Origin: Lewinellaceae bacterium
GTDB lineage: Bacteria > Bacteroidota > Bacteroidia > Chitinophagales > Saprospiraceae
Assembly: GCA_016708875.1 (NCBI GenBank)
Contig: JADJFA010000011.1
Location: 96,001-160,000 of the forward strand
Length of the DNA: 64,000 bases
Direction of reading: 5' to 3'
Made by a program: the position numbers and the translations under genes. The notes below the pieces were generated by a model, which saw nothing but the letters and a program-made list of their open reading frames with translations, was not told the DNA's origin and searched no databases. This document shows, in pieces, positions 1-8,239 of the stretch; the stretch's first letter is position 1, and each line of letters starts with the position of its first letter.

Positions 1-5
1 AGGAA

Positions 6-653
6 TTGAAATCAGCCGTGCGCAACGAAATCCTAGCGCTTTTTGACGACCCTAAAACCCGTTTGCAAGCCTTGCAGGCGCTCCTGCGTTTGCGCCAATT
101 GGCCTGCCACCCTATTTTGGCCGACGGGGAATATCAGGGTATCAGCGGCAAAACTGAAGATGTGCTGGCGCAATGGGATTTAGTGCGCCGGTCTGGCCAT
201 AAAGTGCTGTTTTTCAGCGCATTCGAGCAACATTTGCAAGTGTTTAAACGGGTGCTGGAAGCTGAAAAAATGCCTTTTGCCTGGCTCACAGGAGATACGC
301 CCATTCCGGAACGGGCGCGTGAGGTAAAGCGATTCCAAGGCGAACCCAGCGTTCAAGCGTTCCTTATGACGCTTGGCGCAGGCGGGGTGGGTCTCAACCT
401 TACCGCAGCCGATTATGTGTTCATCCTCGACCCCTGGTGGAATCCAGCCAAAGAAGATCAGGCTGTTGCACGCGCACATAGAATCGGTCAAGCGCGACCC
501 GTTACGGCGCTAAGATTCATTGCACGAGACACGGTGGAGGAAAAAATCTTGTTGCTGCAAGACCAAAAGCGGCAATTGGGACGGGATCTTTTTGCAGCGG
601 GAACGGAAATGCCAGTGTGGAATCGGGAGGATTTGGAGATGATTTTGGATTGA
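6..653 (+). CDS. SNF2-family DNA/RNA helicase, C-terminal part (5' end outside window)
   Basis: This is the C-terminal helicase lobe of a SNF2/RapA-type ATPase, which translocates on double-stranded DNA to remodel protein-DNA complexes. The reading frame stays open to the window edge, so the TTG at position 6 is not taken as the start; the N-terminal lobe with Walker A/B lies upstream. Visible helicase C motifs are FSAFEQHL (motif IV region), TLGAGGVGLNLTAAD (motif V) and DPWWNPAKEDQAVARAHRIGQ (motif VI, arginine finger region). The VEEKILLLQDQKR tail is typical of SNF2 C-termini. A word-repeat hairpin begins right after the stop. Family assignment is firm; the cellular target is unknown. Confidence 0.93.
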   Translation: MKSAVRNEILALFDDPKTRLQALQALLRLRQLACHPILADGEYQGISGKTEDVLAQWDLVRRSGHKVLFFSAFEQHLQVFKRVLEAEKMPFAWLTGDTPIPERAREVKRFQGEPSVQAFLMTLGAGGVGLNLTAADYVFILDPWWNPAKEDQAVARAHRIGQARPVTALRFIARDTVEEKILLLQDQKRQLGRDLFAAGTEMPVWNREDLEMILD

Positions 654-838
654 CCGCTTGCGAGGGGTGGAACACGGATGGCACGGATCAGACACGGATT
701 TGGGGGATTGACCGCTTGCGAGGGGTGGAACACGGATGACACGGATGAGACACGGATTATTTTGATCTTTTAAATCCGTGTCCCATCCGTGTCATCCGTG
801 TTCCACCCCTATTAACGTGTTCCACCCCTCTCAAACGG
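654..838. repeat. Word-repeat hairpin between convergent genes
   Basis: Two direct copies of a unit starting GACCGCTTGCGAGGGGTGG (near 651 and 708) precede a 38-bp inverted repeat with arms at 721-758 and 773-810 and one mismatch. The arms are built from repeats of the word CACGGAT(GA). A third partial GTTCCACCCCT copy follows at 818-829. The element fills the gap between the helicase and MIP genes and could act as a bidirectional terminator. Confidence 0.85.
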
Positions 839-1477
839 TTAATCCTCAGGTCCATACGTCACTTGAAATACCGTGGCTGCGACAGCCGCGCCGAGCAAAT
901 CACCAATGAGGTAGACCGGAATATCCTCCCAGGCGAACATATCGGCCACCGTTGCACCCAAGGCAATGGCCGGATTGAACGCGCCACCGCTCAGTCCGCC
1001 AAGTGCATAGCCTACGGCCAATGAAGCAAAACCAATGGCAAATCCATAATGCGAATTGCCTGCGTTGGAGCGTGTAGTTGCCACATTCAACACCACAAAC
1101 ACGAGCGCGAACGTGCCCAGGAATTCGGCCAATACGGCGCACATGGTCTGTTCATTCAACCGGGGCACGATGGTCGCTCCATTCCCGCAACCGTGAAGGT
1201 AAACCCCGATGGCAGCTGCCACCACACTTGCAACCAATTGAACCATAATATAATAGAGCGCATCGCCACGGTCAATTTTGCGCCGAATCAGTAGCGCAAA
1301 TGTGACGGCGGGATTATAATGCCCTCCTGAAATATGCCCCCCCGCATAAATCATCGCCAGATACATTCCCGCAATGGCCAGAGGCGCCATTGTAGCATAA
1401 GCCGGATTATTGGTCACCAGCACAACTGTGAGGATAAGGAAAAATGTGCCGATGAATTCTGTTAGGTACTTTTTCAT
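839..1477 (-). CDS. MIP-family channel (aquaporin/glycerol facilitator)
   Basis: A 212-residue integral membrane channel of the major intrinsic protein family, passing water or small neutral solutes through the inner membrane. Both half-repeats carry the pore motif: NPA at residues 55-57 (context GHYNPAVTF) and NPA at 168-170 (context AFNPAIALG). The ATG at 1477 is chosen because it gives a normal N-terminus; the longer reading frame upstream runs into a palindromic repeat. The residue after the second NPA is Ile, not the Arg of the usual aromatic/Arg filter, so selectivity may differ from classical aquaporins. The gene is divergent from the S9 peptidase. Confidence 0.93.
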   Translation of the reverse strand: MKKYLTEFIGTFFLILTVVLVTNNPAYATMAPLAIAGMYLAMIYAGGHISGGHYNPAVTFALLIRRKIDRGDALYYIMVQLVASVVAAAIGVYLHGCGNGATIVPRLNEQTMCAVLAEFLGTFALVFVVLNVATTRSNAGNSHYGFAIGFASLAVGYALGGLSGGAFNPAIALGATVADMFAWEDIPVYLIGDLLGAAVAATVFQVTYGPED

Positions 1478-1514
1478 CTTGTGTTGCTTTGTTTGATATT
1501 TACCTCTTAGCGAA

Positions 1515-1598
1515 TTTTTTACCACATAGTTCACATAGCACACATAGTTAGAAATATGTACGATACTATGTGTGCTATGTGAACTATGTGGTAAAAAA
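1515..1598. repeat. Perfect 34-bp inverted repeat of CACATAG words
   Basis: Arms at 1515-1548 and 1565-1598 are perfectly complementary and consist of repeated CACATAG(TT/CA) words with terminal T/A runs. A further short copy (CTATGTGGTAAAAAAATC) follows at 1603-1620. It lies in the divergent promoter region of the MIP channel and the S9 peptidase. A sister element using the same word is at 19736-19809. Confidence 0.85.
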
Positions 1599-1679
1599 TC
1601 CCCTATGTGGTAAAAAAATCCGGTTAATGCTGTTGAAAAAATGAATTTTGCGGGCTAAAAGTAATTTGCATTCACTACT

Positions 1680-3574
1680 ATGTTCAAAAACACTTTCCTA
1701 CTATTTCTCCTGGCAATGAATATCGCCTCCGAAGTTTCGGCTCAAAACCAAGTACTTACCCCAGAATTGCTCTGGAAAATTGGGCGTGTCGGCCTCGAAT
1801 GTGTATCGCCCGACGGCCAATGGGCGGTTTACGGGGTGCAACGATACGATGTCGCAGCCAATAAAGGCAGCCGCGCGCTTTACACCGTCAACCTCGCCTC
1901 GGGCGAAACGCGGCGGCTCACCGATTTTGAAAAAACCAGCGGCGATGCCGAATTCCATCCGGGCGGCCAGAAGATTGGCTTCCTGATGGATGGACATTTG
2001 TACGAAACCGGCCTAACGGGACTTTCAAGCCCGAGCAAGGTAAGTGACCTGGAAATCAATGGATTCCATTACTCGCCTGACGGGAAACAGATCCTTTTTT
2101 GCAAAGACGTGAAACTGGACAAAACCCCGGGAGAACTGTACCCCGATTTTTCCAAAACCTCTGCAAAGATTGCGGATGGCTTGTTTTACCGCCACTGGAA
2201 AAGCTGGCATGACTACGCTTATAGCAATGTCTTCTTTGTGGGTTTGGCCGATGGGAAGTTCCTTGGTGAGCCAAAAAATATCCAGAACGAACGCTTCGAC
2301 AGCCCGCTTACGCCAGACGGGGGCATGGAACAAATTACCTGGAGCCCTGATGGTCGCTTTATACTATACACCTGCCGCAAACTGAACGGCACGGCAGAGG
2401 CCCAAAGCACCAACTCCGACCTCTATGCATACGAAGTCTCTTCGGGTAAAACCTTGAATTTTACGGAGGATCTGACAGGCTATGACCGCGACCCGGTGTT
2501 TTCGCCCGACGGACATTACCTCGTATGGACAAGCCTTGCCAAGGCTGGCTACGAAGCTGACCGCCCACGCTTGATGATCCTGGATACGCAGACCCAACAG
2601 CGCGACGAGCTCACACTTGGCTGGGCATACGAAGCCAACCACCCCACCTGGGCAGCCGACAGCAAATCGCTTTACTTTTTGAGTTCGGAAAATTTCACCC
2701 AGCAGATTTACCAGATCAATATTTCCGATAAAAAAATACGCCGCATCACCAACGGAACCCACGATTACACCGCCCTTAAACTGGCAGGTAATCAATTGGT
2801 AACGACCCGAATTTCGATGGTGCATCCCGCTGAAATCTTTGTGGTGAATCCGCAAAATGGAGCGGCTACTCAACGTACATTCGTGACAGATGAGGTTTGG
2901 AAAGACCTTGCCAAACCAACCGTGGAGCGCCGCACCGTGAAGACTTTTGACAGCAAAGACATGAATGTGTGGTACATTTTGCCACCCAATTTTGACCCAA
3001 AAAAGAAGTACCCGACGCTGGTGTATTGCCAGGGTGGGCCGCAATCTGCCCTCTCGCAGTTTTTCTCTTATCGCTGGAATATCGCGCGCCACCGATGCTG
3101 CGGCCAAAGAGCCTTTTGTGGATGCATCGCGTATGGGCGCAGTGGGCGCGAGTTTTGGCGGGTACGCGGTGTACTGGCTGGCTGGAAATCACAACAAGCG
3201 ATTTAAAACCTTTATCTCCCACTGTGGACTTTTCAATCTGGAGAGTTTCTATGGCACAACAGAGGAATTGTGGTTTCCGCACCATGATTTCGAAGGCGCC
3301 TATTGGGAAAAGAACACACCAAAAATGTACTTGAATGATAGCCCGCACCGCTTTGTGCAAAACTGGGACACGCCCATTTTGGTGATTCACAACGAATTGG
3401 ACTTTCCGTGTACCCTTTAGCGAAGGGATGCAGGCATTTCAGGCTGCGCAGTTGAAAGGGATACCTTCCCGCTTCCTGAGTTTCCCCGACGAAGGCCATT
3501 GGATGAGCAAACCGCAGAATTCAATGGTGTGGCAAAAGGAGTTTTTTGGGTGGCTGGATAAGTGGCTGAAGTAA
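1680..3574 (+). pseudogene. S9 family peptidase (prolyl oligopeptidase type), broken
   Basis: Encodes a secreted serine peptidase of the prolyl oligopeptidase/dipeptidyl aminopeptidase class. A signal peptide (MFKNTFLLFLLAMNIASEVSAQ) is followed by WD40-like beta-propeller repeats (SPDGQ, SPDGKQIL, SPDGRFIL, SPDGHYL) and then the alpha/beta hydrolase domain. The nucleophile motif GASFGGY is at about 3150, and the Asp and His motifs are ELDF and DEGHW. The frame is broken twice. Near 3081 the text jumps from FSYRWN to ATDAAAKEPFVDAS, so roughly 40-50 residues expected in this family are missing and the frame changes. Near 3403-3406 one extra T shifts the frame again. The rest reads through to TAA at 3572. 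Either a real pseudogene or an assembly collapse plus an indel. Confidence 0.85.
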
Positions 3575-3694
3575 TGTCCAATGTCCAACAAGGAATTTCC
3601 AATGTCCAAATTAGTGATGCGCTCGGGATGCGAAGGCAAGGCTCAGCCTTTACAATTTTGATGCATCTAGAATAATTCAAAACCAATTTTTCTC

Positions 3695-4657
3695 ATGCGC
3701 CTCCTGATTTTACATTTTGCATTTTACATTTTGCATTTTGCGGTTTCTTCTCCCTTGAAAGCTCAGCCGCAGGAGGCTCAAGTAGGTTTTTACCTGATGA
3801 ACCTCTACGGCCTGAACATGGATGAACATTCGTTCTATGCCGATTTTTATGTCTGGTTCAAGTGGCGTGGAGATATTGACCCCACCAATATTGAATTTGT
3901 CAATTCGATTGAAAAATGGAGCATGGCCACTGCTGGGTTTGATGGCGATAGCACGCCTGTGGTATTGAAAGACGGTACGAAATACAAGATATTCCGAAAA
4001 GAAGGCCGCTTTTTTCACGCCTTTTCGCTCAACCGATTCCCGCTAGATAAACACACGCTCGATATTCAAATTGAAAACCCGGAATATCCCTCCGACTCGC
4101 TCCTGTATGTTCCCGATACAAATGCCGCGATCATTCGCAGCACCCTCAATCTTGTTGGTTGGGAAACGCGCAACTGCCAGCTAGCCACCCGGGTACACGA
4201 CTATGGCTCCAATTTTGGCAACCCCGAAGAGAACGCCCAACGATACAGCAACCTGAGTTTCAACATCACCCTCGCCCGCCCTTTCAGTTATTTTTTGCTG
4301 AAAATGCTGCTGCCGCTCTTGGTGGTAATGCTCGTCGGAATTGGCGCTTTATTGTTGCACCCAAAACACATTGATACGCGCTCGTCCTTGCCCATCGGTG
4401 CGCTGCTAACGGCCGTATTTCTGCAACAATCGTACAGCAATGCGCTGCCTGACACTGGTTACATGGTGCTGATGGATAAAATTTACCTGCTGAGTTATCT
4501 GCTCATTTCACTGGTATTGTTGCAAATCATACGCTCAGGAAATGTAACTGCGAAAGAAAAGGTAGGTGCAAAAGCCATCGTTCGACGGGAACGGCGCCTG
4601 GCTGCGATTTACCTGGCGGTTTTTGTGCTGGGAGTGGTGGTTCTGAGCCTTGTTTGA
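3695..4657 (+). CDS. Pentameric ligand-gated ion channel homologue (Cys-loop superfamily)
   Basis: A 320-residue protein with the layout of a prokaryotic Cys-loop receptor, which opens a transmembrane pore in response to a ligand. A signal peptide (1-23) precedes a beta-sandwich extracellular domain (about 25-195) containing FPLDKHTL (115-122), matching the FPxDxQ/H signature of the family. Four membrane segments follow: M1 about 197-221 with the conserved Pro (LLP), M2 about 228-249 preceded by DTRSSLPIGALLTA, an M2-M3 loop with LPDTGYMVLMDK, M3 about 256-279, and M4 at the C-terminus. There is no large M3-M4 cytoplasmic loop, as usual in bacteria. The hydrophobic core of the signal peptide is encoded by a tandem ATTTTACATTTTGC repeat. 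Ligand and ion selectivity are not readable. Confidence 0.85.
   Translation: MRLLILHFAFYILHFAVSSPLKAQPQEAQVGFYLMNLYGLNMDEHSFYADFYVWFKWRGDIDPTNIEFVNSIEKWSMATAGFDGDSTPVVLKDGTKYKIFRKEGRFFHAFSLNRFPLDKHTLDIQIENPEYPSDSLLYVPDTNAAIIRSTLNLVGWETRNCQLATRVHDYGSNFGNPEENAQRYSNLSFNITLARPFSYFLLKMLLPLLVVMLVGIGALLLHPKHIDTRSSLPIGALLTAVFLQQSYSNALPDTGYMVLMDKIYLLSYLLISLVLLQIIRSGNVTAKEKVGAKAIVRRERRLAAIYLAVFVLGVVVLSLV
3707..3742 (+). repeat. 14-bp tandem repeat inside a signal-peptide sequence
   Basis: The unit ATTTTACATTTTGC occurs twice in tandem plus a partial copy, and encodes the hydrophobic stretch ILHFAFYILHFA of the ion-channel signal peptide. The same TTTTACATTTT word recurs at 10290-10309 in the putative porin signal peptide. 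Confidence 0.75.
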
Positions 4658-4661
4658 TTGA

Positions 4662-4739
4662 TTCGATTGGTGGGATTGGAACGATTGATTCGATTGCTAC
4701 GATTGAGTGCAGATAATCGAATCAATCCCACCAATCGAA
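4662..4739. repeat. Inverted repeat of GATTCGATTG words
   Basis: A 17-bp perfect inverted repeat has arms at 4662-4678 and 4723-4739. It sits within repeated (GATT)CGATTG/AATCGAAT words that fill the gap between two convergent genes. It starts directly at the stop of the channel gene and may act as a bidirectional terminator. Confidence 0.75.
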
Positions 4740-4754
4740 AAATCGAAAAATCTC

Positions 4755-6347
4755 TTATTTCTCCTGTTGCAACACCTCTATCGTACTGGCGGGCAATTCT
4801 GCAATGTCCAAAATCATCAGGCCATCCAGGCAATTTGAAAAATTTGGATCCACGTTGAACGCGATAAACCTGGCATTCTGCCTAAGGTATTGTCGGAAAA
4901 GTACTGGCACTTTGAAGTGTGCAGGCTCGATGGTTTCAATCAGGCTTTCCAGCGCTTCAAATTCCCCACGCAGATTTTCAGCCAAAAGCCGCGTATCTAC
5001 CGATTTTATTTTGGGTCGAAAAGCTTTGCGCGGCGCCACCAGGGCGGCGCGTTTTTTATCGAAAAAGAACCGCCGCACAAACTCCACGATGATGCCTTTC
5101 GAAGCCTCCGAATAGTCTTTGCTGATACTCACCGGACCTAATAAATACTGATATTCAGGGTGTGTGAGCAAAAAATGGAGAATGCCCTTCCAAAGCAAAA
5201 ACAGGGGCAGGCGATGTCGCTGATATTCGGCAGTAACGTAGGTGCGGCCTAATTCCACGGACTTTTGCAGGATAGGAAAGAATCCCGGCTTCATCTTGAA
5301 AAGCGAGTTGGTATAGAAACCATTCACACCAAAACGCTCAAAAATTCGGTCGCCAAGCCCAAGCCGGTAACCGCCAGCGATTTGCTTTTTATCTCGATCC
5401 CAAATGATGAGTTGGAGGTAATAAAGATCGTGCTCGTCCATGTCACGTGCTTTACCGGTGCCTTCCCCGGCGGCGCGAAAAGTCAGTTCGCGCAATCGGC
5501 CAATTTCAAGCATGGTATGCGGCAAAGCGGAGAATGGCGCCACGAGCACATCGAATTGCCCGCGCTCTGCCACCTTGTGTTCGGCAGGTAATGCCGCGAT
5601 TTCCTGTGCAACCAATTGAGGATCAATGGGGTCAGCAATCTGTTCCGGTGCTATTGCTTTTCGCTTTTTGCCAGTGAAAAGTTCGGGATGCACATCGAAA
5701 GACGAGCCGAGGGAAAATATTTTTGCCTGGAGGAATTTGCCCCAAAGTCGGTTTTTACCCAGCGTGGCAATGTCATCCGGAGGGATTGCGGTACCAACAC
5801 GAACGCTGATATGCACAGGCCCGGCGGTAAAATGAAACGGAAGACCCGGGATGGCTTTACGCAAAATTCCCCCAGGCATTCGTTCTGCCTGAAGGTGAAC
5901 CGGGATAACAGACTGACCGGATTTGCGGATTTGTCGAAGGGTTTCGGTCCGGAGCAGGTTTTTACCCAAATGGCTCAGAGGGTTGTCTGAAAAGTCAAGT
6001 GAGAGGGCGACCACATCGCCTTTTCGTACGCGGCGAGCGAGGCGTTTAGCAAAATTTAGACGCAAGAGCCTGTCTTCCAAACTTTTGCGCGAGGGGCGGA
6101 GAATATAGGGCCTAAGGGATTTCGGCGGATTTGTTGGATAGGGATGAAGCAATCGGACGTTTTCAAAATGCTCGGCCAGTAAGGCAATGAGCACCCATTC
6201 ATCCAAACCGGGCAGCAGTTGATTGCAAACAAACACAGCGCCTGCCGGTGTTTTCCCCAGGAGTTTTTTGTCAAAATCAGCGACTTCGAGGGTGACCTTA
6301 GCTTTGGCTAACTTGCCTTGCGCGAGCGAGAGTAGTTCGGAGTTCAT
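4755..6347 (-). CDS. Two-domain N-acyl amino acid lipid synthase-like acyltransferase (PlsC-like + GNAT hemolysin-like)
   Basis: A 530-residue protein. The C-terminal half (about 270-450) is the OlsB/GlsB-type GNAT domain that N-acylates ornithine or glycine with acyl-ACP; visible stretches are DLYYLQLIIWD, GGYRLGLGD and LFLLWKGILHFL. The N-terminal half (about 30-240) resembles a PlsC/GlsA O-acyltransferase, which completes the second acylation. In that half the catalytic H-x5-D motif expected as NHPxGGLD reads NQLLPGLD (42-49), so His is replaced by Gln while the Asp is kept. The fusion resembles OlsF/GlsF-type bifunctional enzymes of Bacteroidota and Serratia. Inference: N-acylation is probably intact and O-acylation may be lost. 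It is followed downstream in the same direction by nothing but the convergent channel gene. Confidence 0.75.
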   Translation of the reverse strand: MNSELLSLAQGKLAKAKVTLEVADFDKKLLGKTPAGAVFVCNQLLPGLDEWVLIALLAEHFENVRLLHPYPTNPPKSLRPYILRPSRKSLEDRLLRLNFAKRLARRVRKGDVVALSLDFSDNPLSHLGKNLLRTETLRQIRKSGQSVIPVHLQAERMPGGILRKAIPGLPFHFTAGPVHISVRVGTAIPPDDIATLGKNRLWGKFLQAKIFSLGSSFDVHPELFTGKKRKAIAPEQIADPIDPQLVAQEIAALPAEHKVAERGQFDVLVAPFSALPHTMLEIGRLRELTFRAAGEGTGKARDMDEHDLYYLQLIIWDRDKKQIAGGYRLGLGDRIFERFGVNGFYTNSLFKMKPGFFPILQKSVELGRTYVTAEYQRHRLPLFLLWKGILHFLLTHPEYQYLLGPVSISKDYSEASKGIIVEFVRRFFFDKKRAALVAPRKAFRPKIKSVDTRLLAENLRGEFEALESLIETIEPAHFKVPVLFRQYLRQNARFIAFNVDPNFSNCLDGLMILDIAELPASTIEVLQQEK

Positions 6348-6377
6348 GTAGTTGGAAATTGGAACGGTAAGCTCATT

Positions 6378-7001
6378 TCATCTCCCCACCAAATGCACTA
6401 GCCCATCCACAATAAATTGCACCCCGATGGCAATTACAATGAAGCCCATGATACGCGCGATGGCGTTCAAGCCTCCTGCGCCAAAAACCTTGAACAGAAA
6501 AGGTGCAATCCGAAGGCATCCCCACACCAGCACAGCTACGGCCACAATAGCAGCTATGATTTGCCAGCGTTCATTCCAGGAAGTATGCTGATTGTACTGC
6601 GTTATGAGGTATGAAATGGAACCTGGCCCGGAGAGCATCGGCATGGCCATGGGCGAAAAAGCGATGTCTTGTTTGTGCTCCATCGTTTCCTTTTCCACGT
6701 CCTTGTCGTAACCCCTTCGTTTAGAAATTCGTCCTGAAAGAAGGGCAAAGCCACTGATAAGCAAAGTCATGCCGCCCGCGATGCGCAGCGCATGGATGGT
6801 GAGTCCGAAAAACGACAGGATGTAATTGCCTGCAATGAAAAAGCAAAAGAGGATCAACAAAAAATAGAAGCTCGTTTGCAGGGCAATTTTGTTGCGTTCC
6901 GGGCGCGGGCGGTCACTTGTGAGTGCCACATAAACGGGTATTGCCCCAGGAGGGTCAACGATGGAAAAAAGCGCGAAAAGGGTGGCGAGGAAGAAATCCA
7001 T
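6378..7001 (-). CDS. MarC family integral membrane protein
   Basis: A 207-residue, six-helix membrane protein of the MarC/NAAT family. The first helix carries the family signature FSIVDPPGAIPVY, and the second repeat shows AFSPMAMPMLSGPGSI, the matching internal half-repeat. Members have been proposed as transporters, but the substrate is not established; the historical link to multiple antibiotic resistance is unsupported. It lies upstream of the acyltransferase gene on the same strand with a 30-bp gap, so the two may be co-transcribed. A strong hairpin separates it from the upstream endonuclease-like gene. Confidence 0.9.
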   Translation of the reverse strand: MDFFLATLFALFSIVDPPGAIPVYVALTSDRPRPERNKIALQTSFYFLLILFCFFIAGNYILSFFGLTIHALRIAGGMTLLISGFALLSGRISKRRGYDKDVEKETMEHKQDIAFSPMAMPMLSGPGSISYLITQYNQHTSWNERWQIIAAIVAVAVLVWGCLRIAPFLFKVFGAGGLNAIARIMGFIVIAIGVQFIVDGLVHLVGR

Positions 7002-7015
7002 ACTTTAATAGTATC

Positions 7016-7100
7016 AAGTAACAAGTAAAAAGTTGAAAGTTACAAGTAACAAGTTTCAAGAAACGTGTACTTGTAACTTTCAACTTTTTACTTGTTACTT
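7016..7100. repeat. Perfect 32-bp inverted repeat of AAGTAACAAGT words
   Basis: Arms at 7016-7047 and 7069-7100 are perfectly complementary and consist of AAGTTACAAGTAAC-like words. It fills the gap between the marC-like gene and the stop codon of the endonuclease/exonuclease gene. Its word is related to those at 17632-17743, 46917-47014 and 57686-57776. Confidence 0.85.
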
Positions 7101-7101
7101 G

Positions 7102-8166
7102 TTATTTCTTTTTCAAAAAATACAAGTACACAGGCAAGTGGTCGCTGTATCCATTGATAAAAATATCACCTACAAAAGTGCGGAATGGATACCCACGAAA
7201 AGCGCCTTCGGTTTGCAGGAGCCAGGGCTGACGGAAAACATGCGCCTTATAGAGTTGCCAGCCTCCGGTTGCCTTGTTTACGAGGCCTTTGGACACGATC
7301 ATTTGATCGAACAAATTCCAGGAATCCTTGTATGCCAAAGAGCCATTTCCCTCTTTGTAAATGGTATACATTGGATTGTACAGCTCGCTCTCTTTGAGAT
7401 TGTCGGCACTGCGGCGAGCCTTCAGTACCTGGGTTAGGCTTTTGTTATCCGGGTCGTCGTTCAAGTCGCCCATGAGCACGATTTTTGCATCTGGATCAAC
7501 GGTTTGTATGCTGTCTGCCAGGTGTTTACAAACCGCCGCCGCCGCCGCGCGCATCCAACCAGAACCAGCCTCACCTCCCCGGCGAGAAGGCCAGTGCCCT
7601 ACCATGATGTGAAGGGGATCACCATCGAATTTGCCCGCTACGTACAAGATGTCGCGTGTAAAATCTACCACTCCCGTCTTCGGATCTTTGAGTGGAACAG
7701 GCGCCGAAAGGCTTCCCAAAACCTGGAAATACTTCGGCTGATATAACAATCCCACATCAATGCCTCGCTCATCAGGAGAGTCGTAATGTACAATTTGATA
7801 ATTGCGCTCCTTTAAATCCGGTTGTGCAACGAGGTCTTCCAGCACTTTGCGGTTTTCGATTTCTGCCACGCCGAGTACCGCCACGCCGTCGGGGCTGAGC
7901 TCGGTAGCCAATTGGCTGATAACTTTAGACATGTTGGCCTGCTTAGACAAATATTTAGCAGTGTTCCACATCAGGCGGCCGTTCGGCAAAAAATCCACAT
8001 CGTTCGTGGTGGGAGAATCAATGGTGTCAAACAAGTTTTCCAAATTGTAAAACCCGATAGAAGCCACTTTGTAATCATTGCCGGGCTGAGCCGATACCAA
8101 TTTGGGGGCACATAAAAATGTAAGCAGCACCAATGCGTGCAGCAGCAAAAGGGTAATTTTATTCAT
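7102..8166 (-). CDS. Secreted endonuclease/exonuclease/phosphatase family protein
   Basis: A 354-residue exported protein of the DNase I-like metal-dependent phosphoesterase fold. A signal peptide (MNKITLLLLHALVLLTFLCA...SAQ) is followed by the fold's metal and catalytic motifs in order: YNLENLF (Asn), GVAEIEN (catalytic metal-binding Glu), VGHWPSRRGG (His), MGDLNDDP (Asp-Asn) and SDHLPVYL (the final Asp-His pair). The ATG at 8166 is preferred to an upstream TTG because it directly begins the signal peptide. Bacteroidota homologues are usually annotated as endonucleases; whether it cuts nucleic acid, phospholipid or sugar phosphates cannot be told from the sequence. Confidence 0.88.
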   Translation of the reverse strand: MNKITLLLLHALVLLTFLCAPKLVSAQPGNDYKVASIGFYNLENLFDTIDSPTTNDVDFLPNGRLMWNTAKYLSKQANMSKVISQLATELSPDGVAVLGVAEIENRKVLEDLVAQPDLKERNYQIVHYDSPDERGIDVGLLYQPKYFQVLGSLSAPVPLKDPKTGVVDFTRDILYVAGKFDGDPLHIMVGHWPSRRGGEAGSGWMRAAAAAVCKHLADSIQTVDPDAKIVLMGDLNDDPDNKSLTQVLKARRSADNLKESELYNPMYTIYKEGNGSLAYKDSWNLFDQMIVSKGLVNKATGGWQLYKAHVFRQPWLLQTEGAFRGYPFRTFVGDIFINGYSDHLPVYLYFLKKK

Positions 8167-8239
8167 GGAAAAATTCAATTTTTAGTGACAAAGGAACACC
8201 TTTTTTAAAGTGTTGCCACTTGAAATTATGGTAATTTTT

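Noticed and set aside
1478..1543. N-terminal extension of the MIP channel
   Set aside because: These codons come from the CACATAG hairpin; ATG at 1477 gives the normal family start.
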